Source: Pseudomonas sp. Bout1 (GTDB lineage Bacteria; Pseudomonadota; Gammaproteobacteria; Pseudomonadales; Pseudomonadaceae). Taken from it: a stretch of DNA of 64,000 nucleotides. Shown piece by piece: positions 44,465 to 53,767 of the stretch. The stretch lies in contig NZ_JAVIWK010000001.1 of assembly GCF_034314165.1 (NCBI RefSeq), forward strand, positions 2,743,001-2,807,000. The letters are read 5' to 3'. The notes beneath the pieces are model-generated. The model ran no database searches. It was not told where the DNA came from and was given only the letters and a program-made list of their open reading frames with translations. Numbering within the stretch: position 1 is the stretch's first letter; each line of letters opens with the position of its first letter. A program made the translations under genes and the position numbers.

Positions 44465-46303
44465 ATGACAGCCTCTGAAATAACAGTCCCGTTCGATCCG
44501 AGTGCGTTTCTTGCAACCTGCAGCGGCCGTCCCGGCGTGTATCGCATGTTCGACAGCGAAGCGCGCCTGCTCTACGTTGGTAAAGCCAAGAACCTGAAAA
44601 GCCGCCTGGCGAGTTACTTTCGCAAGTCTGGCCTGGCGCCGAAAACCGCCGCGCTGGTGGTGCGTATCGCCCAGGTGGAAACCACCATCACCGCCAATGA
44701 AACCGAGGCGCTGCTGCTTGAGCAGACGCTGATCAAGGAATGGCGGCCGCCCTACAACATCCTGCTGCGTGACGATAAGTCCTACCCGTACGTGTTTCTC
44801 TCGGACGGCGACTTCCCGCGCCTGAGCATCCATCGGGGTGCCAAGAAGCAAAAGGGCAAGTATTTCGGGCCTTACCCCAGCGCTGGTGCGATCCGCGAGA
44901 GCCTGAGCCTGCTGCAAAAGGCGTTTTTCGTTCGCCAATGCGAAGACAGCTTCTACAAGAACCGCAACCGCCCGTGCCTGCAATACCAGATCAAGCGCTG
45001 CAAGGCGCCGTGCGTGGGCCTGGTTGAGCCTGCGGAATACGCCGAAGACGTGCGCCACTCGGTGATGTTCCTCGAAGGCCGCAGCAATGCCCTGGCCGAT
45101 GAGTTGTCCGGCGCCATGGAACACGCGGCCAGCACCCTGGACTTTGAGCGTGCTGCCGAGCTGCGCGACCAGATCTCCCTGCTGCGCCGTGTCCAGGACC
45201 AGCAAAGCATGGAAGGCGGCACCGGCGACGTCGACGTCATCGCCGCCTTCGTCAACCCGGGCGGCGCCTGTGTGCACCTGATCAGCGTGCGCGGCGGCCG
45301 GGTGCTGGGCAGCAAGAACTTCTTCCCCCAGACCGGCATAGAAGAGGAGGTCGCCGAAGTCATGGCGGCGTTCCTTGGCCAGTATTACGTCAGCAGCCCC
45401 GAGCGCGACCTGCCGAGCGAACTGATCGTCAACGTGGTGCACGAAGACTTCCCGGCATTGATCGAAGCGATTCACACACTGCGCGGCCGCGAACTGGACA
45501 TCAGCCATCGCGTGCGTGGCACCCGTGCCCGCTGGCAGCAACTGGCCGTGACCAACGCCGAACAAGCCCTGGGCGCACGCTTGGCCAACCGCCAGCACGT
45601 CGCTGCGCGGTTTGACGCCTTGGCCGAAGTGCTCAACCTCGACGAACCGCCCCAGCGCCTGGAGTGCTACGACATAAGCCACTCCAGCGGCGAGGCTACG
45701 GTGGCTTCCTGCGTGGTGTTCGGGCCGGAAGGGCCGATCAAGTCCGATTACCGGCGCTACAACATCGAAGGGGTCACCCCGGGCGATGACTACGCCGCCA
45801 TGCACCAGGCCCTGACCCGGCGCTTCAGCAAACTGAAGGACGGCGAGGGCAAGCTGCCGGATATCCTGCTGGTGGACGGCGGCAAGGGCCAGCTGTCCAT
45901 GGCGCGCGACGTGCTCAACGAACTGGCCGTGCCCGACCTGATCCTGCTTGGCGTGGCCAAGGGTGCCACCCGCAAGGCCGGTTTTGAAACCTTGTACTTG
46001 AATGATGCAGCCCATGAGTTCACCTTGAAGGGCGACTCCCCGGCGCTGCACCTTATCCAGCAGATCCGCGACGAAGCCCACCGTTTTGCCATCACCGGCC
46101 ACCGCGCCCGACGTGGCAAAACCCGGCGCACTTCAACCCTGGAAGGGGTGGCGGGGGTCGGGCCGACGCGGCGGCGAGACTTGTTAAAACATTTTGGTGG
46201 CTTGCAGGAGCTGTCCCGTGCCAGCATTGAAGAAATAGCCAAGGCCCCCGGTATCAGTAAAAAGCTCGCAGAGTTGATTTATGCAAATCTGCACAGCGAG
46301 TAG
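44465..46303 (+). CDS. uvrC: Excinuclease ABC subunit C
   Basis: A 612-residue UvrC. The GIY-YIG nuclease domain is at the N-terminus ([20 protein letters not shown], then [16 protein letters not shown]). The Cys cluster RCKAPCVG and a UvrB-interacting motif ([20 protein letters not shown]) follow. The RNase H-like nuclease domain contains [20 protein letters not shown] and [11 protein letters not shown], and helix-hairpin-helix pairs end the protein ([20 protein letters not shown]). It makes the 3' and 5' incisions in nucleotide excision repair. It is directly downstream of gacA and upstream of pgsA. Confidence 0.97.
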   Translation: MTASEITVPFDPSAFLATCSGRPGVYRMFDSEARLLYVGKAKNLKSRLASYFRKSGLAPKTAALVVRIAQVETTITANETEALLLEQTLIKEWRPPYNILLRDDKSYPYVFLSDGDFPRLSIHRGAKKQKGKYFGPYPSAGAIRESLSLLQKAFFVRQCEDSFYKNRNRPCLQYQIKRCKAPCVGLVEPAEYAEDVRHSVMFLEGRSNALADELSGAMEHAASTLDFERAAELRDQISLLRRVQDQQSMEGGTGDVDVIAAFVNPGGACVHLISVRGGRVLGSKNFFPQTGIEEEVAEVMAAFLGQYYVSSPERDLPSELIVNVVHEDFPALIEAIHTLRGRELDISHRVRGTRARWQQLAVTNAEQALGARLANRQHVAARFDALAEVLNLDEPPQRLECYDISHSSGEATVASCVVFGPEGPIKSDYRRYNIEGVTPGDDYAAMHQALTRRFSKLKDGEGKLPDILLVDGGKGQLSMARDVLNELAVPDLILLGVAKGATRKAGFETLYLNDAAHEFTLKGDSPALHLIQQIRDEAHRFAITGHRARRGKTRRTSTLEGVAGVGPTRRRDLLKHFGGLQELSRASIEEIAKAPGISKKLAELIYANLHSE

Positions 46304-46335
46304 AATGCCTTCTCACCTCGTAGCCAGTTGTGCCG

Positions 46336-46896
46336 ATGAATATCCCTAATCTGATCACCGTTCTACGCGTCCTGCTCATTCCGATTTTCATTTTGCTGTT
46401 TTACCTGCCGTACGAATGGAGCTATATGGCATCCAGTTCGGTCTTCGCTTTTGCGGCCGCCACCGACTGGCTGGACGGCTACCTGGCCCGCCGCCTGGAG
46501 CAGAGCACGCCGTTTGGCGCGTTCCTGGACCCGGTGGCCGACAAGCTGATGGTAGCGGTGGCCCTGGTGCTGCTGGTACAGGAACACGGCAACCTCTGGC
46601 TGACCTTGCCGGCGGCAGTGATCATCGGTCGCGAGATCGTCGTCTCGGCCCTGCGGGAGTGGATGGCTGAAATCGGCGCCCGTGCCCACGTTGCCGTGTC
46701 CAACATGGGCAAATGGAAAACCGCCGCGCAGATGCTTGCCCTGGTAATCCTGCTGGCCAATCCGTCGGACTTCTCCTTCTGGGTATTGATCGGCTACGCG
46801 CTGCTGCTGATCGCGGCGGGGCTGACCTTGTGGTCGATGCTGCAATATCTGCGCGCCGCCTGGCCGCATCTGCGCACCACCGTTGAAAAGAAATAA
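46336..46896 (+). CDS. pgsA: CDP-diacylglycerol-glycerol-3-phosphate 3-phosphatidyltransferase
   Basis: A 186-residue membrane enzyme making phosphatidylglycerolphosphate. The CDP-alcohol phosphotransferase motif D47-G48-x2-A51-R52-x8-G61-x3-D65-x3-D69 is intact ([16 protein letters not shown]). About four to six hydrophobic helices are present. I start at the ATG at 46336 ([12 protein letters not shown], the usual N-terminus) rather than the GTG two codons earlier. It is 32 bases after uvrC, and the tRNA-Gly gene follows. Confidence 0.95.
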   Translation: MNIPNLITVLRVLLIPIFILLFYLPYEWSYMASSSVFAFAAATDWLDGYLARRLEQSTPFGAFLDPVADKLMVAVALVLLVQEHGNLWLTLPAAVIIGREIVVSALREWMAEIGARAHVAVSNMGKWKTAAQMLALVILLANPSDFSFWVLIGYALLLIAAGLTLWSMLQYLRAAWPHLRTTVEKK

Positions 46897-46916
46897 AACT
46901 ATTTTGAATCAAGGGG

Positions 46917-46944
46917 TTGACGGGTGGTGAGGATTCTATAGAAT
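46917..46944 (+). promoter_or_regulatory. tRNA-Gly promoter
   Basis: TTGACG and TAGAAT are spaced by 16 bases, 15 bases before the tRNA. The spacing and boxes fit sigma-70. Confidence 0.7.
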
Positions 46945-46959
46945 GCGCATCACCAAGAC

Positions 46960-47035
<76 letters not shown>

Positions 47036-47082
47036 AATATTGCGCTGCAGAGTTCCACTGAATTCTGTAAGTGATTGAAATC

Positions 47083-47103
47083 AGGACCTTCGGGTCCTTT
47101 TTT
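47083..47103 (+). terminator. Intrinsic terminator after tRNA-Gly
   Basis: AGGACC-TTCG-GGTCCT is followed by a T-run, giving a six-pair stem with a stable tetraloop 47 bases after the tRNA. It ends the tRNA transcript. Confidence 0.85.
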
Positions 47104-47400
47104 CGTTCCGGCGGGAACCACTGAAATCCAGCACTATCCGGTGCGTTTAAGTCCCGATTTAAGTCCCGATGGGAATCTTGAATTTGGATGAGTAATGAAT
47201 CGGTTTGTTGCTGGAACAGTTGGATAGCGAAATGAGCATCTGGCTCTGACTCTGTTCAGGAGCTCGCAAGGCCGCCAGAGCACGCTCTCGCAAATCTTAA
47301 GAATCTTCAATTAAGACATCCTGCCATCGCTTGGTGGGCGGTCCGTCTACGATATCAATCGTCACGATCTGCTGGATTTGTTGAGCAGGATCGAACAGCT
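47104..47400. other. Gene-poor gap with short tandem repeat, likely element debris
   Basis: No convincing gene is visible. TTTAAGTCCCGAT occurs twice in tandem at 47146-47170, sharing one base. On the minus strand, bases 47404-47297 form a 35-codon frame from a GTG (DPAQQIQQIVTIDIVDGPPT then KRWQDVLIED) that begins over the TraG remnant's stop. It looks like real protein sequence, perhaps the tail of another mobile-element gene, but I do not recognise it. Confidence 0.4.
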
Positions 47401-47793
47401 TCACCCCTTTCTTGAGGCCTTCCCAGCAGACATCAGAGCTCCAGCGCCCCTTGCACCAGCGTCCTGCGCTTGAGCCGCTCCTTTGCCAAGCATGCCGTCG
47501 GCAATTGAGCCAACGCTATATCCTGCCCAGCTCAAAACTTGGTTGTACAAGCTGTCGAGCATGCTGGAGTCGACCCAGCGCGCCAGTTCCCACCAGAAGG
47601 TCAGCATGTGTAAGGTGAACAGCGCGAACGTCACGGTCATGACGGTCTTCAGCTGATAGGTACTGACCAGCAGGATCAGCGGCAAGCTGATGATGATGCC
47701 CATGGTCAGGAAGGCCTGCACCATTGGCAAGGCGGCGCGTAGTGCATTCATTGCCTGGAAGTGGCCCGGAGGCGACCGCCGCCGGGCCTTCAC
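47401..47793 (-). pseudogene. TraG N-terminal-domain fragment of an integrative conjugative element
   Basis: About 130 codons. The core is AALPMVQAFLTMGIIISLPL then LLVSTYQLKTVMTVTFALFT and LTFWWELARWVDSSMLDSLY. This is the end of the TraG_N-like membrane domain found in ICE mating-pore proteins (normally several hundred residues), so most of the gene is missing. It has two to three hydrophobic helices and ends in a short low-complexity tail. It starts two bases from the OprD porin stop, so the break point abuts that gene. With the tRNA-Gly attachment site it marks a decayed ICE. Confidence 0.65.
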
Positions 47794-47794
47794 C

Positions 47795-49042
47795 TTAAAG
47801 GTTGATTGGGTACTGCGTAATGAACCTCACGTCGTCAACATCGTTATTGAACGAGTTGCGATAGGTCGCTTGGCGCAAGCGGAACGAGAGGTCTTTTAAG
47901 GGCCCGCTCTGGATCACATAAGCGGCTTCCAGGTCACGCTCCCATTCGTTCTGGTTGGTGGTGCCGTTGGCCAAGGTGATGTTGCTGCCCTTGATGTAGC
48001 GGGCAAACACGTCCAGCCCTGGCAGGCCGAACGCCGCGAAGTTGAAGTCGTAGCGCGCTTGCCACGAGCGCTCGTCCTCACGGGTGAACTCGGCGTATTG
48101 CACGTAGTTGGCCAGGTAGTCGGTGTTGCCACCGTCGGTGTAGAACACGTAGCCGTTCTTGCCAGTGATTGCCTGGTAAGCCAGGGTCACTTTATGCGGG
48201 CCATAGGCATAGGCGCCCTTGATGCTGAACGCGTTGCTGTCGATCACACCGCCATTTTCCGCACCGATGCTCTTCTGGTTATAGAAGCGAAAATCGGTGG
48301 AGAACGTCTGCTTGGCATCGATCGGTTTGACCCAGCTCAGGCCGGCGTATTTCTTCTTCCACAGGTCTTCGACCTCAGAGGCATACAGCGCGCCGGTGAG
48401 GTTGGGGGTGAAGTTGTAGGTGGCGCCGACCACATCCGCCTTGGTCATGGCGCCGGCGTTGTGCGCGCTTTGGTTGTAGGTGCTCAGGGAAGTGAGGTGC
48501 GCCACGTCCACGCGCAGGTTGTCGATCTCCTTGCTGCTCAGGTAGAACCCTTCGGTGGTTTCCGGCAGCAAGCGACTGTCGCCGGTTGAGAACACCGGCA
48601 GGTTGAGCGTTTGCTGGCCGTACTTGAGCACGGTCTTGGAGACCTTGATCTTCACCGCCACTGCCGCCCGCGAGTAGTCATCCGCCGCATGGTCCACACC
48701 GGGAACATGGTTACCGCTGCTGGGCAGCAGGCCGCTGTTGATGCGGTCCGAACTGCTGTCGAGCTTCATGCCATACAGGCCAATAGCATCGATACCCAGG
48801 CCAATGGTGCCGGGGGTGAACCCCGAGGTGAATGTACCGATGAAACCCTGTGCCCATTCACCGCGATAGCTTTGTGCGGTGTGCGCCGCATCCCGGAAGT
48901 CGCGGTTGAAATAGAAGTTTCGCGCGAGCACCGAGGTGGTGCTGTCCTTGAAGAACGGATTGTCCTGAACGTCATCCCCAAACGCTGCGCAGGAAATAGC
49001 CGCGCACAGCGTTGCACTGCCAAGCTTGAAAGCTGATCTCAT
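47795..49042 (-). CDS. OprD-family outer-membrane porin
   Basis: A 415-residue protein with a signal peptide (MRSAFKLGSATLCAAISCAA, cleaved after FG-D). OprD features include NPFFKDSTTSVLARNFYFNR, QGFIGTFTSGFTPGTIGLGI and LGIDAIGLYGMKLDSSSDR, alternating aromatic strands and a C-terminal VRFITQYPINL. It probably lets the peptide or amino-acid substrate of the nearby ABC importer into the periplasm. The gene is followed directly by ICE debris yet is complete. Confidence 0.92.
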   Translation of the reverse strand: MRSAFKLGSATLCAAISCAAFGDDVQDNPFFKDSTTSVLARNFYFNRDFRDAAHTAQSYRGEWAQGFIGTFTSGFTPGTIGLGIDAIGLYGMKLDSSSDRINSGLLPSSGNHVPGVDHAADDYSRAAVAVKIKVSKTVLKYGQQTLNLPVFSTGDSRLLPETTEGFYLSSKEIDNLRVDVAHLTSLSTYNQSAHNAGAMTKADVVGATYNFTPNLTGALYASEVEDLWKKKYAGLSWVKPIDAKQTFSTDFRFYNQKSIGAENGGVIDSNAFSIKGAYAYGPHKVTLAYQAITGKNGYVFYTDGGNTDYLANYVQYAEFTREDERSWQARYDFNFAAFGLPGLDVFARYIKGSNITLANGTTNQNEWERDLEAAYVIQSGPLKDLSFRLRQATYRNSFNNDVDDVRFITQYPINL

Positions 49043-49133
49043 GGTTTAAGCCCTTATCAAAAAATAATCAGCAGATGGCGAAGTCATAAAAGTGTTGTTT
49101 TTGTTATTGGCATCCGTGCTTCTCGCTTATGAA

Positions 49134-50360
49134 TCAGGGTGCTTCGGCCACCTCGCAGATGCTCAGAATGGCCAGGATGTAAACGCGCACCATGTCCAGA
49201 TAGTCGCGTTTGTGTACGCGCTCATCCGGCATGGTGTTGAACTTGCCGCCAGGGCCGCAGACCACGCCTTGCATGCCCAGGCGTTGGTAAAAGTGCGCGG
49301 CGTCGGTGCCGAAATACGAGGGCGGGGTGATGATGCCGGTGGCCTGTGGTTCGCCACGTACCTGCTGATAGGCAGCGTTCACCGCTTTGACGATCGGCGA
49401 GTCGTGGGACACCTCGAACGGTGGCATCAGCGGCTGGTTGTCACTGTCATTGATCAGCGTTGCCTGCAGGCCGGGAAACTGCTCGCAGAGCTGGTCGAGC
49501 AGGTGTTGCAAGTCTGCCAATACCGATTCCACGGTCTGCCCCGGCGTGTAGCGGGCCGAGCCGCGCAGGCGCAGGAAGTCGGCCACTTGCGGTGGGCGCC
49601 ACTCTTCAAGGTCACGACCAAGGGCACCACGGATCACGCCGATGTGCCCACGATTGACCTTGGCATGTTCCGGCGAGCGGGCGCCGCTGAAGGTGATCCC
49701 GTTGATCTGCGGAATCAGTTGCACGGCGGCGGTGATGACGTCGACTGCTTCTTCGCGCTTGGACAGGTGGCGAGTGTCGCCGGTCAGTTCGATGACGAAC
49801 ATCAGCGAGCCTACGTGCAGGGTCACGGCTTGCAGGTCGGTGGGTTCGGAGTTGATGAAGTAGTCCGCCTTAACCCCTTGTTCGATGGCGGCGATGGTGC
49901 CGATGCCACCCTGCAACTCGCCCACCACGTAGGTCAGGACCACGTCGCCCTTGAGCTTGATGCCGGCATCGATCAGGGTTTTCAGCGCGCAGAAATAGGC
50001 GGCGTCGCCGGACTTCATGTTCGACACACCGATGCCGTAGATGAACTCGTCATCAATCTTTCCGGCCCACGGGTCTACGGTCCAGCCTTCGGTGACCGGG
50101 TTGGTATCAAGGTGCCCGTTGAACAACAGGCTGTGGCCACCGCCCTGGCCCTTCAGGGTGCCGATGGCATTCAGGCGCCCGCCGGGCACCGGCATCAGTT
50201 CGGCGTGCAGGCCCAGTTCCTGCATCTGCCCGGCCATGTATTCGGCCAGTTGGCGTTCTTCCGGGGTGGCGCTGTAGCTTTTGTGCTGCACCATGCGCGC
50301 GAGAAAATCCAGGCAATACGCCTCGTCAATACGGTCGAGTAGCGCTTCAGGCGTCATCAA
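49134..50360 (-). CDS. M20-family metallopeptidase (ArgE/DapE-like)
   Basis: A 408-residue hydrolase. Zinc-binding segments are LLFNGHLDTNPVTEGW (His and Asp) and the later Glu/His regions, with a dimerisation domain between. The family removes acyl groups from amino acids or cleaves small peptides (acetylornithine deacetylase, succinyl-diaminopimelate desuccinylase). The stop region of the gene lies 91 bases from the porin start, and its start overlaps the ABC ATPase stop by four bases, so it is in the importer operon. A second M20 gene is at the other end of this operon. Confidence 0.88.
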   Translation of the reverse strand: MMTPEALLDRIDEAYCLDFLARMVQHKSYSATPEERQLAEYMAGQMQELGLHAELMPVPGGRLNAIGTLKGQGGGHSLLFNGHLDTNPVTEGWTVDPWAGKIDDEFIYGIGVSNMKSGDAAYFCALKTLIDAGIKLKGDVVLTYVVGELQGGIGTIAAIEQGVKADYFINSEPTDLQAVTLHVGSLMFVIELTGDTRHLSKREEAVDVITAAVQLIPQINGITFSGARSPEHAKVNRGHIGVIRGALGRDLEEWRPPQVADFLRLRGSARYTPGQTVESVLADLQHLLDQLCEQFPGLQATLINDSDNQPLMPPFEVSHDSPIVKAVNAAYQQVRGEPQATGIITPPSYFGTDAAHFYQRLGMQGVVCGPGGKFNTMPDERVHKRDYLDMVRVYILAILSICEVAEAP

Positions 50361-51982
50361 ATCGGCTCCGGTTCGGTCAGGGGCTGCGGCACTGCGTCGA
50401 GCAGGGCGCGGGTGTAGGGGTGAGTGGCTTGGGCGGCCATGCCCACCGCCGGCAGAATCTCCAGCAGGTCGCCGCGGTACATCACGCCGATGCGGTGGGC
50501 GATCTGGCGGATCAGGTTGAGGTCATGGGTGATGAACAGGTAGGCGGTGCCGTGCTGGCGCCGCAGTTCCAGCAGCAGCTCGATCACCGTGGCTTGCACC
50601 GAGACATCCAGCGCAGCGGTGATTTCGTCGCAGATCACCAGTTCCGGGCGGGCGGCGAAGGCGCGGGCAATCGCCACGCGCTGCTTTTGCCCGCCGGACA
50701 ACTCATGGGGATAGCGGCTGGCAAAGTCTTCGGGCAGGCGCACCTCGCGCAGCAGGCGGCCGATCGCCTGGACTTCGGTTTCACCCTCGGCCAGGCCGTA
50801 GAGGCGCAATGGTCGCGAGAGGATCTGGCCGATGGTCTGGCGTGGGTTCAACGACGCGTCCGGGTGCTGGAAGATGATCTGCACCTTGCGCCGGTAGTCG
50901 CGGTTCATCTGCGCCGGGCCGTGGATCGGCGCACCGTCGAAATGCACCGCGCCGGTGAACGGAGTCAAGCCGGTGAGGGCTTTGGCCAGGGTGGATTTGC
51001 CGGAGCCGGATTCGCCAATGATGCCAAGGATTTCACCGCGCGCCATGCTCAGGCTCATGTCGCGAGCGCCCATGGATGGCGCCGATTTGCGCCGCAACAG
51101 GCTGTCGAGCAGGGTGGGGCGGCCATAGCGCACGTTGAGGTCGCTGACGCGCAACAGCGGTTCGCCGCTGGCGGTAGGTTCGTCCAACAGGCGCTTGTCG
51201 GCGGCCGGCACCGCTGCCACCAGGCGTTGGGTATAGGCATCCTTCGGCGCGCTGAAAATCCGCCCGCCACGGGCTTGTTCGACGATGCGTCCCTGGTTGA
51301 GCACGCACACCCGGTCAGCCACCCGCGACACCAGCGCCAGGTCGTGGGAGATGTACAGCGAGGCGACCCCGGTTTCTTCCCGCAGGCGGCGGAACAGTTG
51401 CAGGATTTGCGCCGAGCTGATCACGTCGAGTGCAGTGGTCGGCTCATCAAAAATCAAACATTGCGGGCGACAGGCAAAGGCCGTCGCAATCAGCACGCGC
51501 TGCTTTTCGCCCCCCGAGGCTTCGTGGGGAAAGCGCTTCATCATGGCTGCCGGGTCTTTGAGGTCGACGTCAGCCAGCAGCTGTTCGCCCAGGGCCCAGG
51601 CGTCGCGGTAGCTCAGGTTCCGATGGCGGGTGAGGACTTCCACCACCTGCTCGCCCAGGCTCAGGGTCGGGTTGAGGGAGGCGCTGGGGTCCTGGAAGAT
51701 CATGCCCAGGCGGCCACCGCGCAGTTGTTCGACCTGGCGTTGCGGCATCTGTAGCAGGTTCTCGCCCTGCAAGCTGATGCTGCCGCCGATCTCCCGCGCG
51801 TTGCCGGCCAGGTAGCGCATGATTGCCCAGCCGAGGGTGGTCTTGCCCGAGCCGGACTCGCCCACCAGCCCGACCACTTCACCAGCGGCCACGCTGAAGT
51901 CGATGTTTTGCAGGACGTGCAGCGCGCCGCCGGGCAATTGATAGTCGAGGCTGTAATCAGCCACTTTCAATACGGTACTCAT
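50357..51982 (-). CDS. Peptide-type ABC transporter ATPase, DppD-DppF fusion
   Basis: A 541-residue double ATPase. The first domain has Walker A GESGSGKTT, a signature around ASGGEKQRVLIATAF and LIFDEPTTALDV. The second has GESGSGKST, LSGGQKQRVAIARAF and VICDEITAALDV. Both domains are complete. I start at 51982, where MSTVLKVADYSLDY begins and the ATG overlaps the permease TGA; AAAGGGG is about ten bases upstream. It is the second fused DppD-DppF in the window. Confidence 0.92.
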   Translation of the reverse strand: MSTVLKVADYSLDYQLPGGALHVLQNIDFSVAAGEVVGLVGESGSGKTTLGWAIMRYLAGNAREIGGSISLQGENLLQMPQRQVEQLRGGRLGMIFQDPSASLNPTLSLGEQVVEVLTRHRNLSYRDAWALGEQLLADVDLKDPAAMMKRFPHEASGGEKQRVLIATAFACRPQCLIFDEPTTALDVISSAQILQLFRRLREETGVASLYISHDLALVSRVADRVCVLNQGRIVEQARGGRIFSAPKDAYTQRLVAAVPAADKRLLDEPTASGEPLLRVSDLNVRYGRPTLLDSLLRRKSAPSMGARDMSLSMARGEILGIIGESGSGKSTLAKALTGLTPFTGAVHFDGAPIHGPAQMNRDYRRKVQIIFQHPDASLNPRQTIGQILSRPLRLYGLAEGETEVQAIGRLLREVRLPEDFASRYPHELSGGQKQRVAIARAFAARPELVICDEITAALDVSVQATVIELLLELRRQHGTAYLFITHDLNLIRQIAHRIGVMYRGDLLEILPAVGMAAQATHPYTRALLDAVPQPLTEPEPI

Positions 51983-52812
51983 CAGCGCTGCCCCTTTGGA
52001 TTGAGGGCATCGCGCAAGCCATCGCCCAACAGATTGAAACCGATCGCCACGGTGGCGATGGCCAGGCCTGGCATGAGCATCATCCACGGTGCCTGGAAGA
52101 AATAGCGCCGCGCTTCAGCGACCATCAGGCCCCATTCCGGCTGCGGCGGTTGTGCGCCCAGCCCGAGGAAGCTGAGGGTGGCGAAGAGCATGATGGCGAA
52201 GGCCACGCGGATGGTCGCTTCGACGATGATCGGCGCGACGATATTGGGCAGCATTTCGCGCACCACGATGTACACCGTCGATTCTCCACGGGCGATCGCG
52301 GCATTCACGTAGTCCTGGCGCCGAGCGGCGAGGGCGACGCTGCGGGCGATGCGCGCCATGCTCGGAACAAAGGCAATGGTGATCGCCAAAACCGCGTTGA
52401 AGTCGCTGCGGCCCAGAGTACTGACGATCAGCAGGGCGAACAGCAGGGTGGGGATCGACATCACCGCATCCAGGGTACGCATCAGCGCTTCGTCGATGCG
52501 CCCGCCGAGGTAGCCGCTGACGGTGCCCAACAGCGCACCGACCAGCATCGCCATGGCGGTGGCCATGACCGACAGCGAGATTGTTGCGCGGGCGCCGATC
52601 AGCAGGCGGCTGAAGATGTCGCGGCCCAGTTGGTCCGTGCCAAACCAGTGCACCAGGCTTGGCGCCTTGTAGCGCGCAAGAATCGAAATGGCTTCCGGGT
52701 CGAAGGGCGCCAATGCGGGGCCGGCGCACACCAGCACCACGGCCAGCAGCAGGATCAGGCTGCCCAGCAAACCCTGGGGAGTCGCCAGCAGGCGGTAGAA
52801 AACATTACGCAT
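51982..52812 (-). CDS. Peptide-type ABC transporter permease (DppC family)
   Basis: A 276-residue membrane protein with LILLLAVVLVCAGPALAPFD near the start, FGTDQLGRDIFSRLLIGARA, the EAA loop AIARGESTVYIVVREMLPNI and SFLGLGAQPPQPEWGLMVAE. These are DppC features. Its stop overlaps the ATPase start (ATGA) and its start overlaps the DppB-type gene by eight bases, so the three are one transcription unit. It forms the translocation pore with that partner. Confidence 0.93.
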   Translation of the reverse strand: MRNVFYRLLATPQGLLGSLILLLAVVLVCAGPALAPFDPEAISILARYKAPSLVHWFGTDQLGRDIFSRLLIGARATISLSVMATAMAMLVGALLGTVSGYLGGRIDEALMRTLDAVMSIPTLLFALLIVSTLGRSDFNAVLAITIAFVPSMARIARSVALAARRQDYVNAAIARGESTVYIVVREMLPNIVAPIIVEATIRVAFAIMLFATLSFLGLGAQPPQPEWGLMVAEARRYFFQAPWMMLMPGLAIATVAIGFNLLGDGLRDALNPKGQR

Positions 52813-53752
52813 ATTGAATTCGCCGGTCTAGATAGGCATAGGCCAGGTCAGCCACGAAGTTGACCAGGCAGTAGGTGGCGGCGAGGATCAGCACGCCTCC
52901 CTGAATCGCCGGCAGGTCGCGGGCGGCGACCGCTACCAGCAGTTCGCGGCCGATGCCGGGGATGTTGAAGATCTCTTCGACCACCACAATTCCGCCCAGC
53001 AAATAGCCGACATCCAGGGCGACAATGGTGATGGTCGGCAACAAGCCGTTGCGCAACGCATGGCGCAGCAGCACCCGGCGCCGTGACAGGCCCTTGAGGC
53101 GTGCGGCGCGGATGTAGTCGGTTTCCAGCACGTCGATCATTTCCGAGCGCACCATGCGCGACACATGGGCGACCATGATCATCGACACCGTCAGCGTCGG
53201 CAGGATCAAGTGGCGAATGCCTTCACCGAAATTATCGGCAAGAGGCACATAGCCGGTGGCCGGCAGCAGTTGCCAGAAGTCCGCGAACAGCAGGACCAGC
53301 AGCGTGGCCGTCACAAACTCCGGCAATGACACGCCGATGTACGACAGCACACCGATAATCAGGTCCACCGGACGGCCACGGCGCACGGCCGCGACGATGC
53401 CCAGCGGGATTGCAATCAGCAGCATCAACAGCAACGAGCAACCCGCCAGTAACAGTGAGCGGCCGAGGGCATCCAGCAGCGAGCCGAGCACCGGCTGGCC
53501 GTTGCGCATCGACACGCCGAGGTCGCCGTGCAGCACCGCCATCAGCCAATGGCTGAATTGCACCCAGGCGGGTTGGTCCAGGCCGAGCCTGGCGCGCAGG
53601 GCAGCCAGGGCTTCGGGCGTGGCGCTTTGGCCCAGCAGCGTCACCGCCGCATCGGCGGGCAACAGTTGGGTAATCGCGAAGACCAACAGCGAAACGATCA
53701 GCAAGGTGTACACCACCAACAGCAATCGCTTGGTCAGGTAAGCAGCAGTCAC
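52805..53752 (-). CDS. Peptide-type ABC transporter permease (DppB family)
   Basis: A 315-residue membrane protein. It has LLLVVYTLLIVSLLVFAITQ, LPADAAVTLLGQSATPEALA, LGVSMRNGQPVLGSLLDAL and the EAA loop RAARLKGLSRRRVLLRHALR, then VVVEEIFNIPGIGRELLVAV. These mark DppB. It begins 15 bases after the binding-protein stop. With the partner permease, the fused ATPase and binding protein it completes a family 5 importer. Confidence 0.93.
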   Translation of the reverse strand: MTAAYLTKRLLLVVYTLLIVSLLVFAITQLLPADAAVTLLGQSATPEALAALRARLGLDQPAWVQFSHWLMAVLHGDLGVSMRNGQPVLGSLLDALGRSLLLAGCSLLLMLLIAIPLGIVAAVRRGRPVDLIIGVLSYIGVSLPEFVTATLLVLLFADFWQLLPATGYVPLADNFGEGIRHLILPTLTVSMIMVAHVSRMVRSEMIDVLETDYIRAARLKGLSRRRVLLRHALRNGLLPTITIVALDVGYLLGGIVVVEEIFNIPGIGRELLVAVAARDLPAIQGGVLILAATYCLVNFVADLAYAYLDRRIQYA

Positions 53753-53767
53753 AGGTTCATCCTCGGG